Notes: generated by a model not told the origin, from the sequence alone. Counted from the first letter of the stretch, positions 16,803-26,013 are shown. The stretch: 64,000 nt of DNA from Ornithinibacter sp. (GCA_029266735.1 JAQSWG010000015.1:57182-121181); one strand, 5' to 3'. Program-made: numbers and translations.

Positions 16803-18431
16803 TCAGTGCCGGAGGGCCTTGCCCTCGACGTAGTCGGCCAGCCGGCGCTCGGCGTGGTCGCCGAAGAGGATCTCCGCCACCTCGCGCAGCCCCGGTGAGC
16901 CGAGGATGTCGCGGTCCCGGACGACGAGGTCGATCTTGGACCGGCGGCGCATGAAGTCGTCGAGCGTCACGATCATCTCGTGCTCGGCAGCGTTGTAGAG
17001 CTCGGCCCGCAGGTAGTCGGCCGATCCCATGATGTCCTCACCCATCGTCGGGTCCGCGCGGATCGCCTCGAGGAGGCCGAAGGCGCGGCGACCGTACCGC
17101 CTCCAGAGCCGGTCGGTGAGCGGCTCCGTCCCGGGTTTGGTGCGCAGCGAGTCCAGCCGACAGAGACGAGCCTGTCGGTAGAACTCGGTGCGCGTCGCCG
17201 ACGCCGGCTCGCCGTACCAGTTGTGCAGGTCCTTCTCGAGGGGGACACCGAGCGACTGCACCAGTGCGGCGACCTCCTCGCCGACGTTGAGGCAGTCGGT
17301 GAGCTTGCCACCGAACACCGTGACGACGGCGCGCTCCGCGTCTCCCTCGACCTCGTGCCTGCGCGAGAGCGAGGTCCAGTCGGCATCGCTCTGGTCACCG
17401 GACCCTCGCCGCACCACGAGCGGACGCACGCCCGAGCGCTCGGCGATGACGTCGTCACGAGTGAGCGGCTCCGGTCGGTCGAGCCGGGCGTTGATCTGAT
17501 GCAGCAGGAAGTCCCGGTCCTCGTCCGTGACCTCTGTGTACGGCGTGTCCACTCGCGTGTCGGTCGTCCCGATGACCGACCGGCGACCCATGGGGATGAC
17601 GTAGAACAGCCGCTGGGTGTCGTCGAAGAACGCGAGAACGCGGTCGTGCCGGGTCGTCGTCAGGCGGGGGACGACGAGGTGGATGCCCTTGGAGTAGAGG
17701 ATGCGGTGCTCCGTCGTGAGTCCCCACGACGCATTGAGGTCGTCGACGAAGGGGCCGGTGGCGTTGACGACGACCCGAGCGGTGGTCGTGAGCTCGTCCC
17801 CGCAGTCGGTGTCGCGCAGGCGGCACACCCACCGGTCGCCCACCCGCTCGGCGGACACGAGCTCGACGTAGTTGGCGACGGCCGCGCCGGCCTCGATCGC
17901 GGAGCGGACGAACGAGAAGACGAAGCGGGAGTCGTTGTCGACGAGGTAGGCGTCCTGGTACTGCACCGCCCCCCGAGCGGTCCTGGTGTCGATGACCGGC
18001 TCCACGGTCTCGAGCTCCGCTGAGCCGAAGACCCGCGGCCGTCCCGTGCCGAAGAGCCCGATCCCCCAGTACGCGGTGGCGCCGAGCGCTGCGAACCACG
18101 GCCGGTAGGGCGCCGTCTCGTCGAGCGTCGCGAGGAAGGGGATCTCCTTGATGTTGTCCGGGTAGGCCTTCATCAACCGGTTGCGCGAGCGACACAGCCC
18201 GAAGACGAGGGGCAGCTCGTAGTTCTCGAGGTACTTGAAGCCGCCCCAGACGAGGTTCGAGGACTCCTGGCTCGTGAACCCGCCGAAGTCACCACGGTCG
18301 ATCAGGGCGACGGATGCGCCCCGCCCGGCGAGGGCCGCTGCCGACACCGCACCGTTGATCCCCGCGCCGACGACGATGACGTCGAAGTTCCCTCCGGAGA
18401 CCCGGGCCAGGTTGGCGCGGCGCAGCAACAT
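16803..18431 (-). CDS. glpD: Glycerol-3-phosphate dehydrogenase (FAD, GlpD type)
   Basis: 542 residues. FAD-binding GAGINGA near residue 22, RGDFGGFTSQESSNLVWGGFKYLENYE (flavin and substrate region), VVNATGPFVDDL, and VTVFGGKLTDCLNVGE near the C-terminal domain all match GlpD. It oxidises sn-glycerol-3-phosphate to DHAP and passes electrons to menaquinone at the membrane. GGGAGG lies 8 bases before ATG 18431, inside the end of the sigma-factor gene, which stops only 3 bases upstream, so the two are likely cotranscribed. No glpF or glpK is nearby. Confidence 0.93.
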   Translation of the reverse strand: MLLRRANLARVSGGNFDVIVVGAGINGAVSAAALAGRGASVALIDRGDFGGFTSQESSNLVWGGFKYLENYELPLVFGLCRSRNRLMKAYPDNIKEIPFLATLDETAPYRPWFAALGATAYWGIGLFGTGRPRVFGSAELETVEPVIDTRTARGAVQYQDAYLVDNDSRFVFSFVRSAIEAGAAVANYVELVSAERVGDRWVCRLRDTDCGDELTTTARVVVNATGPFVDDLNASWGLTTEHRILYSKGIHLVVPRLTTTRHDRVLAFFDDTQRLFYVIPMGRRSVIGTTDTRVDTPYTEVTDEDRDFLLHQINARLDRPEPLTRDDVIAERSGVRPLVVRRGSGDQSDADWTSLSRRHEVEGDAERAVVTVFGGKLTDCLNVGEEVAALVQSLGVPLEKDLHNWYGEPASATRTEFYRQARLCRLDSLRTKPGTEPLTDRLWRRYGRRAFGLLEAIRADPTMGEDIMGSADYLRAELYNAAEHEMIVTLDDFMRRRSKIDLVVRDRDILGSPGLREVAEILFGDHAERRLADYVEGKALRH

Positions 18432-18434
18432 GTC

Positions 18435-19694
18435 TCAAGCCTCCCAGATGAGGCCAGCGGCCCTTGCGGTGAGGTGGCGCTGCTCGGCAAGGTTCGTCGT
18501 GAGCCGAGCGGCATCCAGGTAGTGCCTCCTTGCCGCGGTCCGGTCGCCCCGCAGCTCGGCGACATGGCCGCGCACGGCCTGGAGCCGGTGGTGCCCACCG
18601 AGGGGGCCCTCGAGCCCGTCGAGGACGCTGTCCGCGGCATCAGGGCCCTCCACCTCGGCGAGCGCGACCGCCCGGGCCAGGGTGACGAAAGGACTCGGCG
18701 CGATGCGCTCGAGCAGGCCGTAGAGGGCGAGGACCTGCGACCAGTCCGTGTCCTCGGCACGGGTGGCCCGGTCGTGCACCGCCGCGATCGCCGCCTGGAG
18801 CTGGTAGGCGCCGGTCGGCCCGTGCCCCACCGTCGAGTCGAGCAGTGTCGTGCCCTCCCTCACCAGCGAGAGGTCCCACAGCGACCGGTCCTGGTCCGGC
18901 AGGGGGACGACCTCGCCGTCGGCGCCCACCCGCGCCGGTCGCCGCGCCTCGAGGAGTAGGAGCAGCGCGAGCAGGGCGGTCACCTCGGGGTCGCCGGGCA
19001 CCAGCCGGTGGGTGAGCCGCGCCAACCTGATCGACTCGGCGGAGAGGTCGGTGCGGGTCAGACGAGGACCGGACGTCGCGGCATACCCCTCGTTGTAGAG
19101 GAGGTAGAGCACCGCCAGGACGCGGGCGACCCGCTCGTCGAGCTCGTCGGGATCCGGCAGCGAGAAGGCCTGGCCGCTCTGGCGCACCTGCCGCTTGGCG
19201 CGCGAGATGCGTTGGGCCATGGTGGCCTCCGGGACGACGTATGCCGCGGCGATCTCCGCCGTGGTGAGGCCTGCCACGGCTCGAAGGGTGAGCGCGACCG
19301 CTGATGCGGGGGTGAGGACCGGATGGCAGCACATGAGAAGGACGGTGAGGGTGTCGTCGTACTGGACCACGTCGGCACCCCCGGGCTGGGCCGCGACCCA
19401 TGCCCGCTCGCGCGCGCTCCGAGCCTTCTCGCTGCGCTGGGCGTCGAGCAGCCGGCGGGTGGCGGCGGTCACCAACCAGGCACGAGGCTGGGCGGGGATG
19501 CCGTCGCGGGTCCACACCGTGTGGGCCGCGAGGAGCGCCTCCTGGACGGCATCCTCGGCGGACGCGAAGTCACCGGAACGCCGCGCCAGCACGCCGACGA
19601 CCTGCGGCGCCACCTCGCGCAGCAGGTCCTCGACGCTCGGCCCTCCGGCCGGGGTGCCGGTGCTCAGCGCCCGCCTCCGGCGCCCTCCATCCAC
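18435..19694 (-). CDS. ECF sigma factor, SigJ/ECF42-like with long C-terminal domain
   Basis: About 419 residues. Sigma region 2 is seen in EDAVQEALLAAHTVW and RAWLVTAATRRLLDAQR. Region 4 is LTLRAVAGLTTAEIAAAYVVPEATMAQRISRAKRQVR. It is followed by a DUF6596-type helical C-terminus (DERVARVLAVLYLLYNEGY, YQLQAAIAAVHDRA, TPR-like tail). This architecture and the adjacent YCII gene fit the ECF42 group, which has no anti-sigma factor. GTG 19694 is inside the YCII gene. A CTG at 19667 overlapping the YCII stop (CTGA) is an alternative start. Confidence 0.88.
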   Translation of the reverse strand: MDGGRRRRALSTGTPAGGPSVEDLLREVAPQVVGVLARRSGDFASAEDAVQEALLAAHTVWTRDGIPAQPRAWLVTAATRRLLDAQRSEKARSARERAWVAAQPGGADVVQYDDTLTVLLMCCHPVLTPASAVALTLRAVAGLTTAEIAAAYVVPEATMAQRISRAKRQVRQSGQAFSLPDPDELDERVARVLAVLYLLYNEGYAATSGPRLTRTDLSAESIRLARLTHRLVPGDPEVTALLALLLLLEARRPARVGADGEVVPLPDQDRSLWDLSLVREGTTLLDSTVGHGPTGAYQLQAAIAAVHDRATRAEDTDWSQVLALYGLLERIAPSPFVTLARAVALAEVEGPDAADSVLDGLEGPLGGHHRLQAVRGHVAELRGDRTAARRHYLDAARLTTNLAEQRHLTARAAGLIWEA

Positions 19695-20104
19695 GTCACC
19701 ATCTCCGAGACGTCGGCCGGACGGCTGTCCATCACCCGGCGCACGTGGATCGGCTGTTGGAGCGGGGTGCCGCCGGGCCCGGGGACGGCGGAGATGAGCC
19801 CGGCGATCTCGAGAGCCCGCTCCTCGGAGTCGACGTCGACCATCTGGTAGCCGGCGACCCACTCCTTGAACTCCTGGAACGGACCGTCGGTGACGACGTG
19901 GTGGCTGCCGTCGGAGGTGACGAGGTGTGCGGCGTCCGGCGGGGTGAGCACCTCCGACTGGAGCAGCTCCCCGGTCCCGACGAGCGTGTCCCGAAGGGCG
20001 GCGTAGTAGTCGAGGTGCGCGGTGATCTCCTCCGGCTTCCACTCGTCCATCGGCGTGTCGACGACACCGGGCTCGAACGTGACGATGAGCAGGTACCTGG
20101 CCAT
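19664..20104 (-). CDS. YCII (DGPF) domain protein, partner of ECF42 sigma
   Basis: 146 residues with GGAAGG before ATG 20104. It starts MARYLLIVTFEPG and carries VVTDGPFQEFKEWVAGYQMVDVDSEERALE, containing the DGPF motif, Lys and acidic residues of YCII domains. DGPF proteins are the standard genomic partner of ECF42 sigma factors and are probably part of their regulation or response. It overlaps the sigma gene. Confidence 0.92.
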   Translation of the reverse strand: MARYLLIVTFEPGVVDTPMDEWKPEEITAHLDYYAALRDTLVGTGELLQSEVLTPPDAAHLVTSDGSHHVVTDGPFQEFKEWVAGYQMVDVDSEERALEIAGLISAVPGPGGTPLQQPIHVRRVMDSRPADVSEMVTWMEGAGGGR

Positions 20105-20215
20105 GGGGCCATCCTTCCGTGGGGCGGGCCGATGGGGCCCGCTGTCGATACTGACACCCCTTGGACGGAGCCGCCGCGACGATCTCGACACACGGGGTGC
20201 GCCCCGGGGGGCCGC

Positions 20216-21148
20216 TCAGGGCGAGAAGCGGACGCCGGTGAGCTCCTCGCTGCGCTCCCAGAGCCGGGCAGCCAGGAACTCGTCGTCCGCCCACCGGCTG
20301 CGCCTCGCCGGGCCGACCGGCCCCCGCGTCTCCCCGAGGATGCTCGACGGCCCGGAGTACGAGCCTGGCTCGGCGACCGTTGCGGCGTGGAGGACCGCCT
20401 CGGCGCCGCGATCCGGACCGGCGAGCACGACCCGACCCACGACCGGGCCGAGAGCACGGATCACGGGATTGGACCCCATGCCGTCCGTGCTCGTGAAGAG
20501 GCGCGTGTTCGAGACGCCGGGGTGGGCGGCCGTCGACGTGACCGGTGAGCCGGACGCGGCGGCCCGCCGCTGGAGCTCCAGGGCGAACAGGAGGTTGGCG
20601 AGCTTGGACTGCGCGTACGAGGCCCGTGGGGTGTAGCCCTCGCGCGGGTTGCCCTCCAGGACCGACGCGTTGCCGCCGTGGTGGGCGAGCGAGGAGACGG
20701 TGGTGACACGAGGGGCCGAGGCCTCGCGGAGCCGGGGCGTGAGGAGACCGGTCAGGGCGAAGTGTCCGAGGTGGTTCGTGGCGAACTGGAGCTCGAAGCC
20801 GTCGGTCGTCGTGCGGTGCCGCGGCGGGGACATGACGCCGGCGTTGTTGACGAGGATGTCGAGCGGCTGGTCCACGCGGGTCGCGAGCTCGTGCACCGAC
20901 GTCAGGGAGGCGAGGTCCAGGCACTCGACGCCGACCCGGCCGGTGGATGCGACGCCATCGGCCGGGTCGCTGGAGCGGATGAGGTCGGCGGCCCGCGCGC
21001 CGGCTGCGGTGTCGCGCACCGCCAACAACACAGCGGCACCATGCCGGGCCAGCTCACGAGCGACGACCAGGCCGATTCCCGAGGAGGCGCCGGTCACGAG
21101 TGCGGTTCGGCCGGTGAGGTCACCGATCTGTTCCGGGGTCCAGCGCAC
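20216..21148 (-). CDS. Short-chain dehydrogenase/reductase (retinol dehydrogenase/WW-oxidoreductase-like)
   Basis: About 310 residues. Nucleotide-binding TGASSGIG, NNAGVMSPP, catalytic Ser in TVSSLAHH and YxxxK (SYAQSKLAN) identify a classical SDR with an NADP(H) preference hinted by the Arg in VRDTAAG. Length and the DGFELQFATNHLGHFALT motif match the atypical WWOX/retinol dehydrogenase-like bacterial group. GTG 21148 has AGAGG upstream and directly precedes RWTPEQIGDLTGR. The substrate is unknown. Confidence 0.9.
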   Translation of the reverse strand: MRWTPEQIGDLTGRTALVTGASSGIGLVVARELARHGAAVLLAVRDTAAGARAADLIRSSDPADGVASTGRVGVECLDLASLTSVHELATRVDQPLDILVNNAGVMSPPRHRTTTDGFELQFATNHLGHFALTGLLTPRLREASAPRVTTVSSLAHHGGNASVLEGNPREGYTPRASYAQSKLANLLFALELQRRAAASGSPVTSTAAHPGVSNTRLFTSTDGMGSNPVIRALGPVVGRVVLAGPDRGAEAVLHAATVAEPGSYSGPSSILGETRGPVGPARRSRWADDEFLAARLWERSEELTGVRFSP

Positions 21149-21299
21149 GTTCGGCCTCTCGTCGCGATCGCAGGGCCCCAGTATCCGTCGTCCCGACACC
21201 AGGTTCCGCCGCGGACGTCCAGGTTCGACACGCCCGTCACTGGGCGCGGGGGCTCACACGCCCCGGCGAGACGCGCCGATGCCGGTGTACGTTCGAGCG

Positions 21300-21494
21300 A
21301 TGGGTGAGGAGCCGGACGAGAACCGGGTGGAACGACGGTCGCAGCTGCTTCCGGAGGAACAGGTCGCCGGGAGCGAGGACGCGGAGGCGCAGGCCCGGGC
21401 CATCCTCGAGGAGTCGGACGAGCGGACGAACCAGCCGGAACGCACGAGGCGCGAGTCCACCCAGACCCCTGACCCGCGGCCCCCGCGAACCTGA
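21300..21494 (+). CDS. Small acidic conserved actinobacterial protein
   Basis: 64 residues: a charged, disordered-looking protein with the block RRSQLLPEEQVAGSEDAE followed by AQARAILEESDERT. I recognise this RRSxLLPEEQxxGSxDxxAQAxAIL pattern as recurring in short hypothetical proteins of actinobacteria. No function is known. The ATG at 21300 fits the start of the conserved block. Confidence 0.6.
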   Translation: MGEEPDENRVERRSQLLPEEQVAGSEDAEAQARAILEESDERTNQPERTRRESTQTPDPRPPRT

Positions 21495-21558
21495 GGCTCG
21501 AGGGTTCCGCGGTCCTGCGGCTGTGCTGGGACGAGCTCGCGTGGGGGTGGCCGCCGGC

Positions 21559-21972
21559 TCAGGAGTGCGGCGCCGGCGCGGCTGCGGCTCGTTCGGCTGC
21601 GCTGCGCAGGATGCAGAACTCGTTGCCCTCCGGGTCGGCGAGAACCACCCAACCGCTTCCTGGGCCGTACTTCCCCCGGAGGTCGGCCACCTCCACGGCA
21701 CCGTGGGCGATGAGCCGAGCGAGCTCGTCGTCCCTGCGCCCCTCGACGGGCTCGAGGTCGAGGTGGATCCGGTTCTTCCCCGACTTGTCCTCGGGCACCT
21801 CGATGAAGAGCAGCCGGTGCGAGCCGTCCCGGCTGATGATCATGCACTCCTCGTGGCCGGGCAGGTTGGGGTCGCCGTCGATGTCGACGTAGTCGAGAAC
21901 GCCCTTCCACCACTCCGAGAGCGTGTAGGCATCCCTGCAGTCCACCGTCGTGTGCGAGACCCGTGCCGTCAT
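21559..21972 (-). CDS. VOC family protein (Glyoxalase_6-like)
   Basis: 137 residues from ATG 21972. It has THTVDCRDA-like SHTTVDCRDAYTLSEWWKGVLDY at the N-terminus, LLFIEVPEDKSGKNRIHLDLEP in the middle (HLDL is characteristic) and WVVLADPEGNEFCILR at the C-terminus. These fit actinobacterial Glyoxalase_6 proteins of unknown substrate. It lies just downstream of the broken TetR gene. Confidence 0.87.
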   Translation of the reverse strand: MTARVSHTTVDCRDAYTLSEWWKGVLDYVDIDGDPNLPGHEECMIISRDGSHRLLFIEVPEDKSGKNRIHLDLEPVEGRRDDELARLIAHGAVEVADLRGKYGPGSGWVVLADPEGNEFCILRSAAERAAAAPAPHS

Positions 21973-22024
21973 GGCGCCACTCTCGCACCAGCCGGCCCCC
22001 TGCCGGAACTCGCGGTCGGGGACG

Positions 22025-22560
22025 TCAGACCTGGATGGCGGCCGCGACGCCGTCCGAGAAGACCCTCGGGCGGGTCGGGCATCGACCGTGACAGACCGGC
22101 TGCGCGGCGGGCGGCGGTCCATGCCACCGCACAGGCGTCGAGCACGTCGTCCACGAAGCCGGAGAGGCGGGCGTCCAGGAGGGCGACCGCCGTGCTGGTC
22201 TCCGCGAGGCCGAAGCCCCCGCGGCGCAGGCATCCGATGACGGTGTCGTGGGCCCGAGGGTCGCCCGGCCGGCCGTGCGCCGCGAGCCCACGATCCCCAC
22301 TGCCCACCGGTGCCGGGTCAGCACCGTTCGGCCCGAGACCGACCTGGCGCGAAGCTCGACCCGCCAGTCGCCACCGACGAGCGGGAGGTGGATCTCCCCG
22401 ACCACGGCGTCGACCACCGCGTCGAGCAGGGCCTCCTGTCGCGGACGTGGTGGTCGAGCGACATCGCCTCGACGCCGAGGCGCGCGGCGAGGGCTCGTCG
22501 CGTCCGAGGACGGCACGCGCCTCGCCGCCCTTCCCGTCGGCGGAGACCGTCGGCGGTCAT
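22025..22560 (-). pseudogene. Frameshifted TetR family regulator
   Basis: Pieces of a TetR protein with a tetracycline-repressor-like C-terminal domain are spread over different frames. From ATG 22560 the first frame gives RALAARLGVEAMSLDHHVRDR, the end of the helix-turn-helix. A second frame gives ALLDAVVDAVVGEIHLP and DWRVELRARS. A third gives HDTVIGCLRRGGFGLAETSTAVALLDARLSGFVDDVL, and the second frame returns for the end at 22025. The N-terminal helix is also shortened. The ATG overlaps the MFS stop as ATGA, so it was once the coupled regulator of that transporter. Confidence 0.82.
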
Positions 22561-24359
22561 GAGGGCGGGACGTTGCTCGGGGTCCGTGGGGTCCGCAGGT
22601 CGCGCAGGTCGCCCTGGTCGAGTCCCGCCAGTCGGGGAAGGTCCGCGGACTCGGTGCGCTGCAGCCGGGTCGTCATCGTGGCGAGGACCAGCCGCTGCAC
22701 TTCCGGCACGGCCATCGTGGCTCGCAGGGCATCGGCCGGCACCTCCAGGAGGACACTGTCGACGTCGGCAATGACGTCCGCCGTCCGCGGGCTACCGGTC
22801 AGGGCGGCGATCTCACCGAAGTAGTCACCCGCCGCCATCGTCGACAGGCCCCGGTACCCACCGTCGACCGGGATGCCGGCCGTGGTCGACCCGTCGAGGA
22901 TGAAGTAGGCCGAGGAGGCGGGGTCACCGTGCTCGACGATGCGGGTTCCTGCGGGGACCTCACGAACCACCGCGTTGGAGACGAACGAGGTGCGCTGCTG
23001 AGGCGTCAGTCGGCCGAACGGGGTGAGCCGGCCGACGAGACGGTCGAAGTCGCGCATGGTGGCCGGTCTGGCTGCCGCGGCCTCCGGAAGCCCCTCGGCG
23101 CCACGCAGTCGGTCCTCCGTGGCTCGCCAGGTGGACCGGCTGAGGCCGGGAGCGAAGACGGTGACGAGGGCCGCCACGAAGAGCAGGGACGAGGCCACGA
23201 TGATGAGCAGCCGGATGTTGACGACGTCGGCCAGGCCGGCTGCCGCCATGCCTGCCACGAGGATGACGTCACGCATGACGTAGAAGGCCGAGAAGACCCG
23301 TCCACGCATGTCGCGAGGGGTGTTCCGCTGCAGGAGGACGGAACGGGCGATCGCCGAGGGTGCGTTGAAGAACCCCGACACGGTCACGAGGAGGATGGCG
23401 AACCAGATCTCGGTCGCCAGTCCGTAGAGGACCCCCGCGACGCCCATGCCCGCCATGGTGACGATGAGCCACACCGGCTCGGGCAGGAGCGTGGAGAAGC
23501 GCGCCATGAAGAACGAGCCGACGACGAAGCCGACGGACGTGAGCGCCTCCTGCAGCCCGTACTGGAACTCGGTCGCGCCGAGCTCTCGCAAGGAGAAGGG
23601 CAGCAGCAGGACGTTCCACAGCCCGAATGAGAAGAACATGAACGAGCCGACGATGAAGAGGGAGCGGATCGTCGGCGTGCCGATCAGCGTCCGCAGCCCG
23701 GAGCGGAGGTTCTCCACGATGACGTGCACGCCGGCCTCGTCCTCAGGAGTGGGCATCCGATAGCGGCCCATGAGCGAGATGCACGCGGCGCAGAACAGGA
23801 ACGACCCGGCATCGAGGACGAAGGCCCACATCAGGCCCACGCTGCCGGCGAGCAGCCCGGCCCCGGCGAACCCGATGGCGGTGGAGCCGAAGCTCGCGAT
23901 CGACAGGAACGAGTTCGCGGCGGCGAGCTCCTCGTCGCTGGCGATCTCTGGGATGAGACTGTCGTGCGCCGGGTCGAAGAACTGCTTCACCCCGGCGTTG
24001 AGGAGCAGGAGGAGGAACAGGGCCGGCAACGCGATCGCGTCGACTCCGATGACGACGGCGATGAAGGCCACGATGACCGCCTGGACGAGGCAGGTCCCCA
24101 TCATGATGCGCTTGCGGTCGTGGCGGTCGACGTAGACGCCGGCCAGGAGCCCCACGGCAAGGCTGGGCAGAGCCGTCACCATGAGCGTCAGCCCGACCGC
24201 CAGCGTCGACTCCGTCGCGCGCCACACGAAGATGCCGGCCGCGAGGTCGGTGAGTGCCGACCCCGCCGTCGACACGAGCTGGGCCAACCAGAGGAGCGTG
24301 AAGTCACGACGCCGGAACACGGAGAACATGGAAGGAGTCGGCGTGGGCGCGGCGGTCAC
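22557..24359 (-). CDS. MFS transporter with C-terminal cyclic nucleotide-binding domain
   Basis: 600 residues. Residues ~10-410 hold 10-12 membrane helices of an MFS efflux-type protein (DFTLLWLAQLVSTAGSALTDLA, the loop DRHDRKRIMMG, PAHDSLIPEIASDEELAAANS), like enterobactin-exporter/macrolide-efflux relatives. Residues ~440-570 form a cNMP/Crp-type beta barrel: FGRLTPQQR, VREVPAGTRIVEHGDPASSAYFILDG, and phosphate-binding YFGEIAALTGSPRTADV with the Glu and Arg of true ligand sites. Direct gating by a cyclic nucleotide is inferred. Substrate unknown. The TetR remnant follows with an overlapping start. Confidence 0.9.
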   Translation of the reverse strand: MTAAPTPTPSMFSVFRRRDFTLLWLAQLVSTAGSALTDLAAGIFVWRATESTLAVGLTLMVTALPSLAVGLLAGVYVDRHDRKRIMMGTCLVQAVIVAFIAVVIGVDAIALPALFLLLLLNAGVKQFFDPAHDSLIPEIASDEELAAANSFLSIASFGSTAIGFAGAGLLAGSVGLMWAFVLDAGSFLFCAACISLMGRYRMPTPEDEAGVHVIVENLRSGLRTLIGTPTIRSLFIVGSFMFFSFGLWNVLLLPFSLRELGATEFQYGLQEALTSVGFVVGSFFMARFSTLLPEPVWLIVTMAGMGVAGVLYGLATEIWFAILLVTVSGFFNAPSAIARSVLLQRNTPRDMRGRVFSAFYVMRDVILVAGMAAAGLADVVNIRLLIIVASSLLFVAALVTVFAPGLSRSTWRATEDRLRGAEGLPEAAAARPATMRDFDRLVGRLTPFGRLTPQQRTSFVSNAVVREVPAGTRIVEHGDPASSAYFILDGSTTAGIPVDGGYRGLSTMAAGDYFGEIAALTGSPRTADVIADVDSVLLEVPADALRATMAVPEVQRLVLATMTTRLQRTESADLPRLAGLDQGDLRDLRTPRTPSNVPPS

Positions 24360-24448
24360 TCCTGTCTCCTCACGCTGGCTGACCGGAGCCTAGTGGCTCG
24401 CTCACGACCGTGACCCGCCTCTCGTGGAACCTGGCGGCTGCGTGGTCG

Positions 24449-25330
24449 TCACGTCACGGGGACGAGGCGAACGGCATCACCGGGCCGCAGCTGCGCGGCC
24501 CGATCCGCGGCGGATGCCGTCAGCACCGCGACGACGGGGTAGCCGCCGGTCACCGGGTGGTCGGCGAGGAAGACCACGGGCTCGCCTCCTGGCGGGACCT
24601 GCACGGCACCTCGGACCAGCCCTTCGCTGGGCAGCTCGACATCAGCCCACGCCTCGGCGCGTTCGACGCGGGCTCCACCGAGACGAAGGCCGACCCGGTC
24701 GCTGTCTCCGGTGACCGTCCACACCGCCCCGACCAGCCCGCCCAAGCCACCGCCCCACCCGCCGACCCATGCCGCCCGAGGGCCGGGCAGCACCTCGAGC
24801 AGGGAGATGCCCTCGTGCCCGGGCGGCGGGAGTGCCACGTGGTCGACGGTCGGGAAGCCGCCTCCGGGGGCCCCCACGGGCAGGACGTCACCGCTGCGCG
24901 GCGGCGCCGGTCCGACGAGCGACAGCGAGTCCGTCGAACGCGAGCCGAGCACGGGGTCGACGTCGATCCCGCCGCGGACCGTGAGGTAGGAGCGCAGACC
25001 GGTGGCCGGCATCCCGAGCGCGAGGGTCGAGCCTGGCGGGACGTCGACGAGGGTCGCGTGCGCGACCGGGCGCCCGTCGAGGCTCGTCGGTGCCGGAGCC
25101 CCGGTGACCACGACGGTGGCCCGGCCCAGCGCGCGAACCGCGAGTCCGCCGAGCAGGACCTCGAGCGCGGCGCGGCCCTCCCCATGGCCCACGATCCGTG
25201 CTCCGAGCCGGTACGCGCCGCGGTCGGCCGCCCCCGACCGCCCCACCCCCACGGCCGCGTGCCCCGGGCGGCCCTCGTCCTCGACGAGGACCAGTGCACC
25301 GGTCGAGACGACCTCGAGTGCGGGGCTCAC
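24449..25330 (-). CDS. pxpC: 5-oxoprolinase subunit C (PxpC, KipA-like)
   Basis: 293 residues from GTG 25330, which overlaps the pxpB stop (GTGA). Typical segments of the carboxyltransferase-like subunit are EDEGRPGHAAVGVGRSGAADRGAYRLGARIVGH, YLTVRGGIDVDPVLGSRSTDSL, and the final SEGLVRGAVQVPPGGEPVVFLADHPVTGGYPVVAVL. With PxpA and PxpB it opens 5-oxoproline to glutamate using ATP, clearing a damaged metabolite of glutamine/glutamate. Confidence 0.94.
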   Translation of the reverse strand: MSPALEVVSTGALVLVEDEGRPGHAAVGVGRSGAADRGAYRLGARIVGHGEGRAALEVLLGGLAVRALGRATVVVTGAPAPTSLDGRPVAHATLVDVPPGSTLALGMPATGLRSYLTVRGGIDVDPVLGSRSTDSLSLVGPAPPRSGDVLPVGAPGGGFPTVDHVALPPPGHEGISLLEVLPGPRAAWVGGWGGGLGGLVGAVWTVTGDSDRVGLRLGGARVERAEAWADVELPSEGLVRGAVQVPPGGEPVVFLADHPVTGGYPVVAVLTASAADRAAQLRPGDAVRLVPVT

Positions 25331-26001
25331 GAGTCGCCCCCGACGTCGACGAACCGGACGGCCGTGCCGGGGGTGAGCAGTGCGGGCGGCTGCCGCTCGA
25401 CGTCCCAGAGCACGGCGTCGCTCGTGCCGATGAGCTGCCAGCCCCCGGGCGAGGTACGCGGGTAGACCGCCGAGAAGTCTCCCGCCAGGGCGACGGAGCC
25501 GCCCGGGACGGACACCCGGGGGGTGTCCCGTCGAGGCACGCGAAGCCGCGGGTCGCCACCGACGAGGTAGGCGAAGCCCGGGGCGAAGCCGCCGAACGCG
25601 ACCCGCCACGGCAACTGGGTGTGCGCTGCGACGACGTCGGCCACCGTCAGGCCGGTGAGCGCGGCGACGTCGCCGAGGTCGGGCCCGTCGTAGCGCACGG
25701 GAATCTCGACCACCGCGGCGCCGCTCCCGCCCTGCTCCGGGGAGCGGTCGGCCGCCGCGGCCACCTCGCGCACCGATCGGCTCAGCGCGGCGAGGTCCGC
25801 ACGTGGTCCGGCGATGACGAGGAGCGATCGTGCCCCCGGAACGAGGTCCGTCACCGCGCTCCACGGCCCGGTTCCCTCAGCGGCCACCGAGCGGAGTGCG
25901 GCGTCGAGGGCGAGCACGTCGTCGAGGTCCGCCACCTCGACGAGAACGGCCTCCTCACCGGCGGGCAGGACGTCGACGGGGATGCCGGTCGACGAGTCCA
26001 C
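25327..26001 (-). CDS. pxpB: 5-oxoprolinase subunit B (PxpB, KipI-like)
   Basis: 224 residues, GTG start 12 bases after pxpA. Family motifs are PAGEEAVLVEVADLDDVLALDA, IPVRYDGPDLGDVA (almost diagnostic), HTQLPWRVAFGGFAPGFAYLVG, PRRDTPRVSVPGGSVALAGDFSAVYPRTSPGGWQLIG. It pairs with PxpC. Kinase-inhibitor annotations (KipI) for such proteins apply to sporulating Bacillus and are unlikely here. Confidence 0.94.
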   Translation of the reverse strand: MDSSTGIPVDVLPAGEEAVLVEVADLDDVLALDAALRSVAAEGTGPWSAVTDLVPGARSLLVIAGPRADLAALSRSVREVAAAADRSPEQGGSGAAVVEIPVRYDGPDLGDVAALTGLTVADVVAAHTQLPWRVAFGGFAPGFAYLVGGDPRLRVPRRDTPRVSVPGGSVALAGDFSAVYPRTSPGGWQLIGTSDAVLWDVERQPPALLTPGTAVRFVDVGGDS

Positions 26002-26013
26002 GAGCGACGTCTC

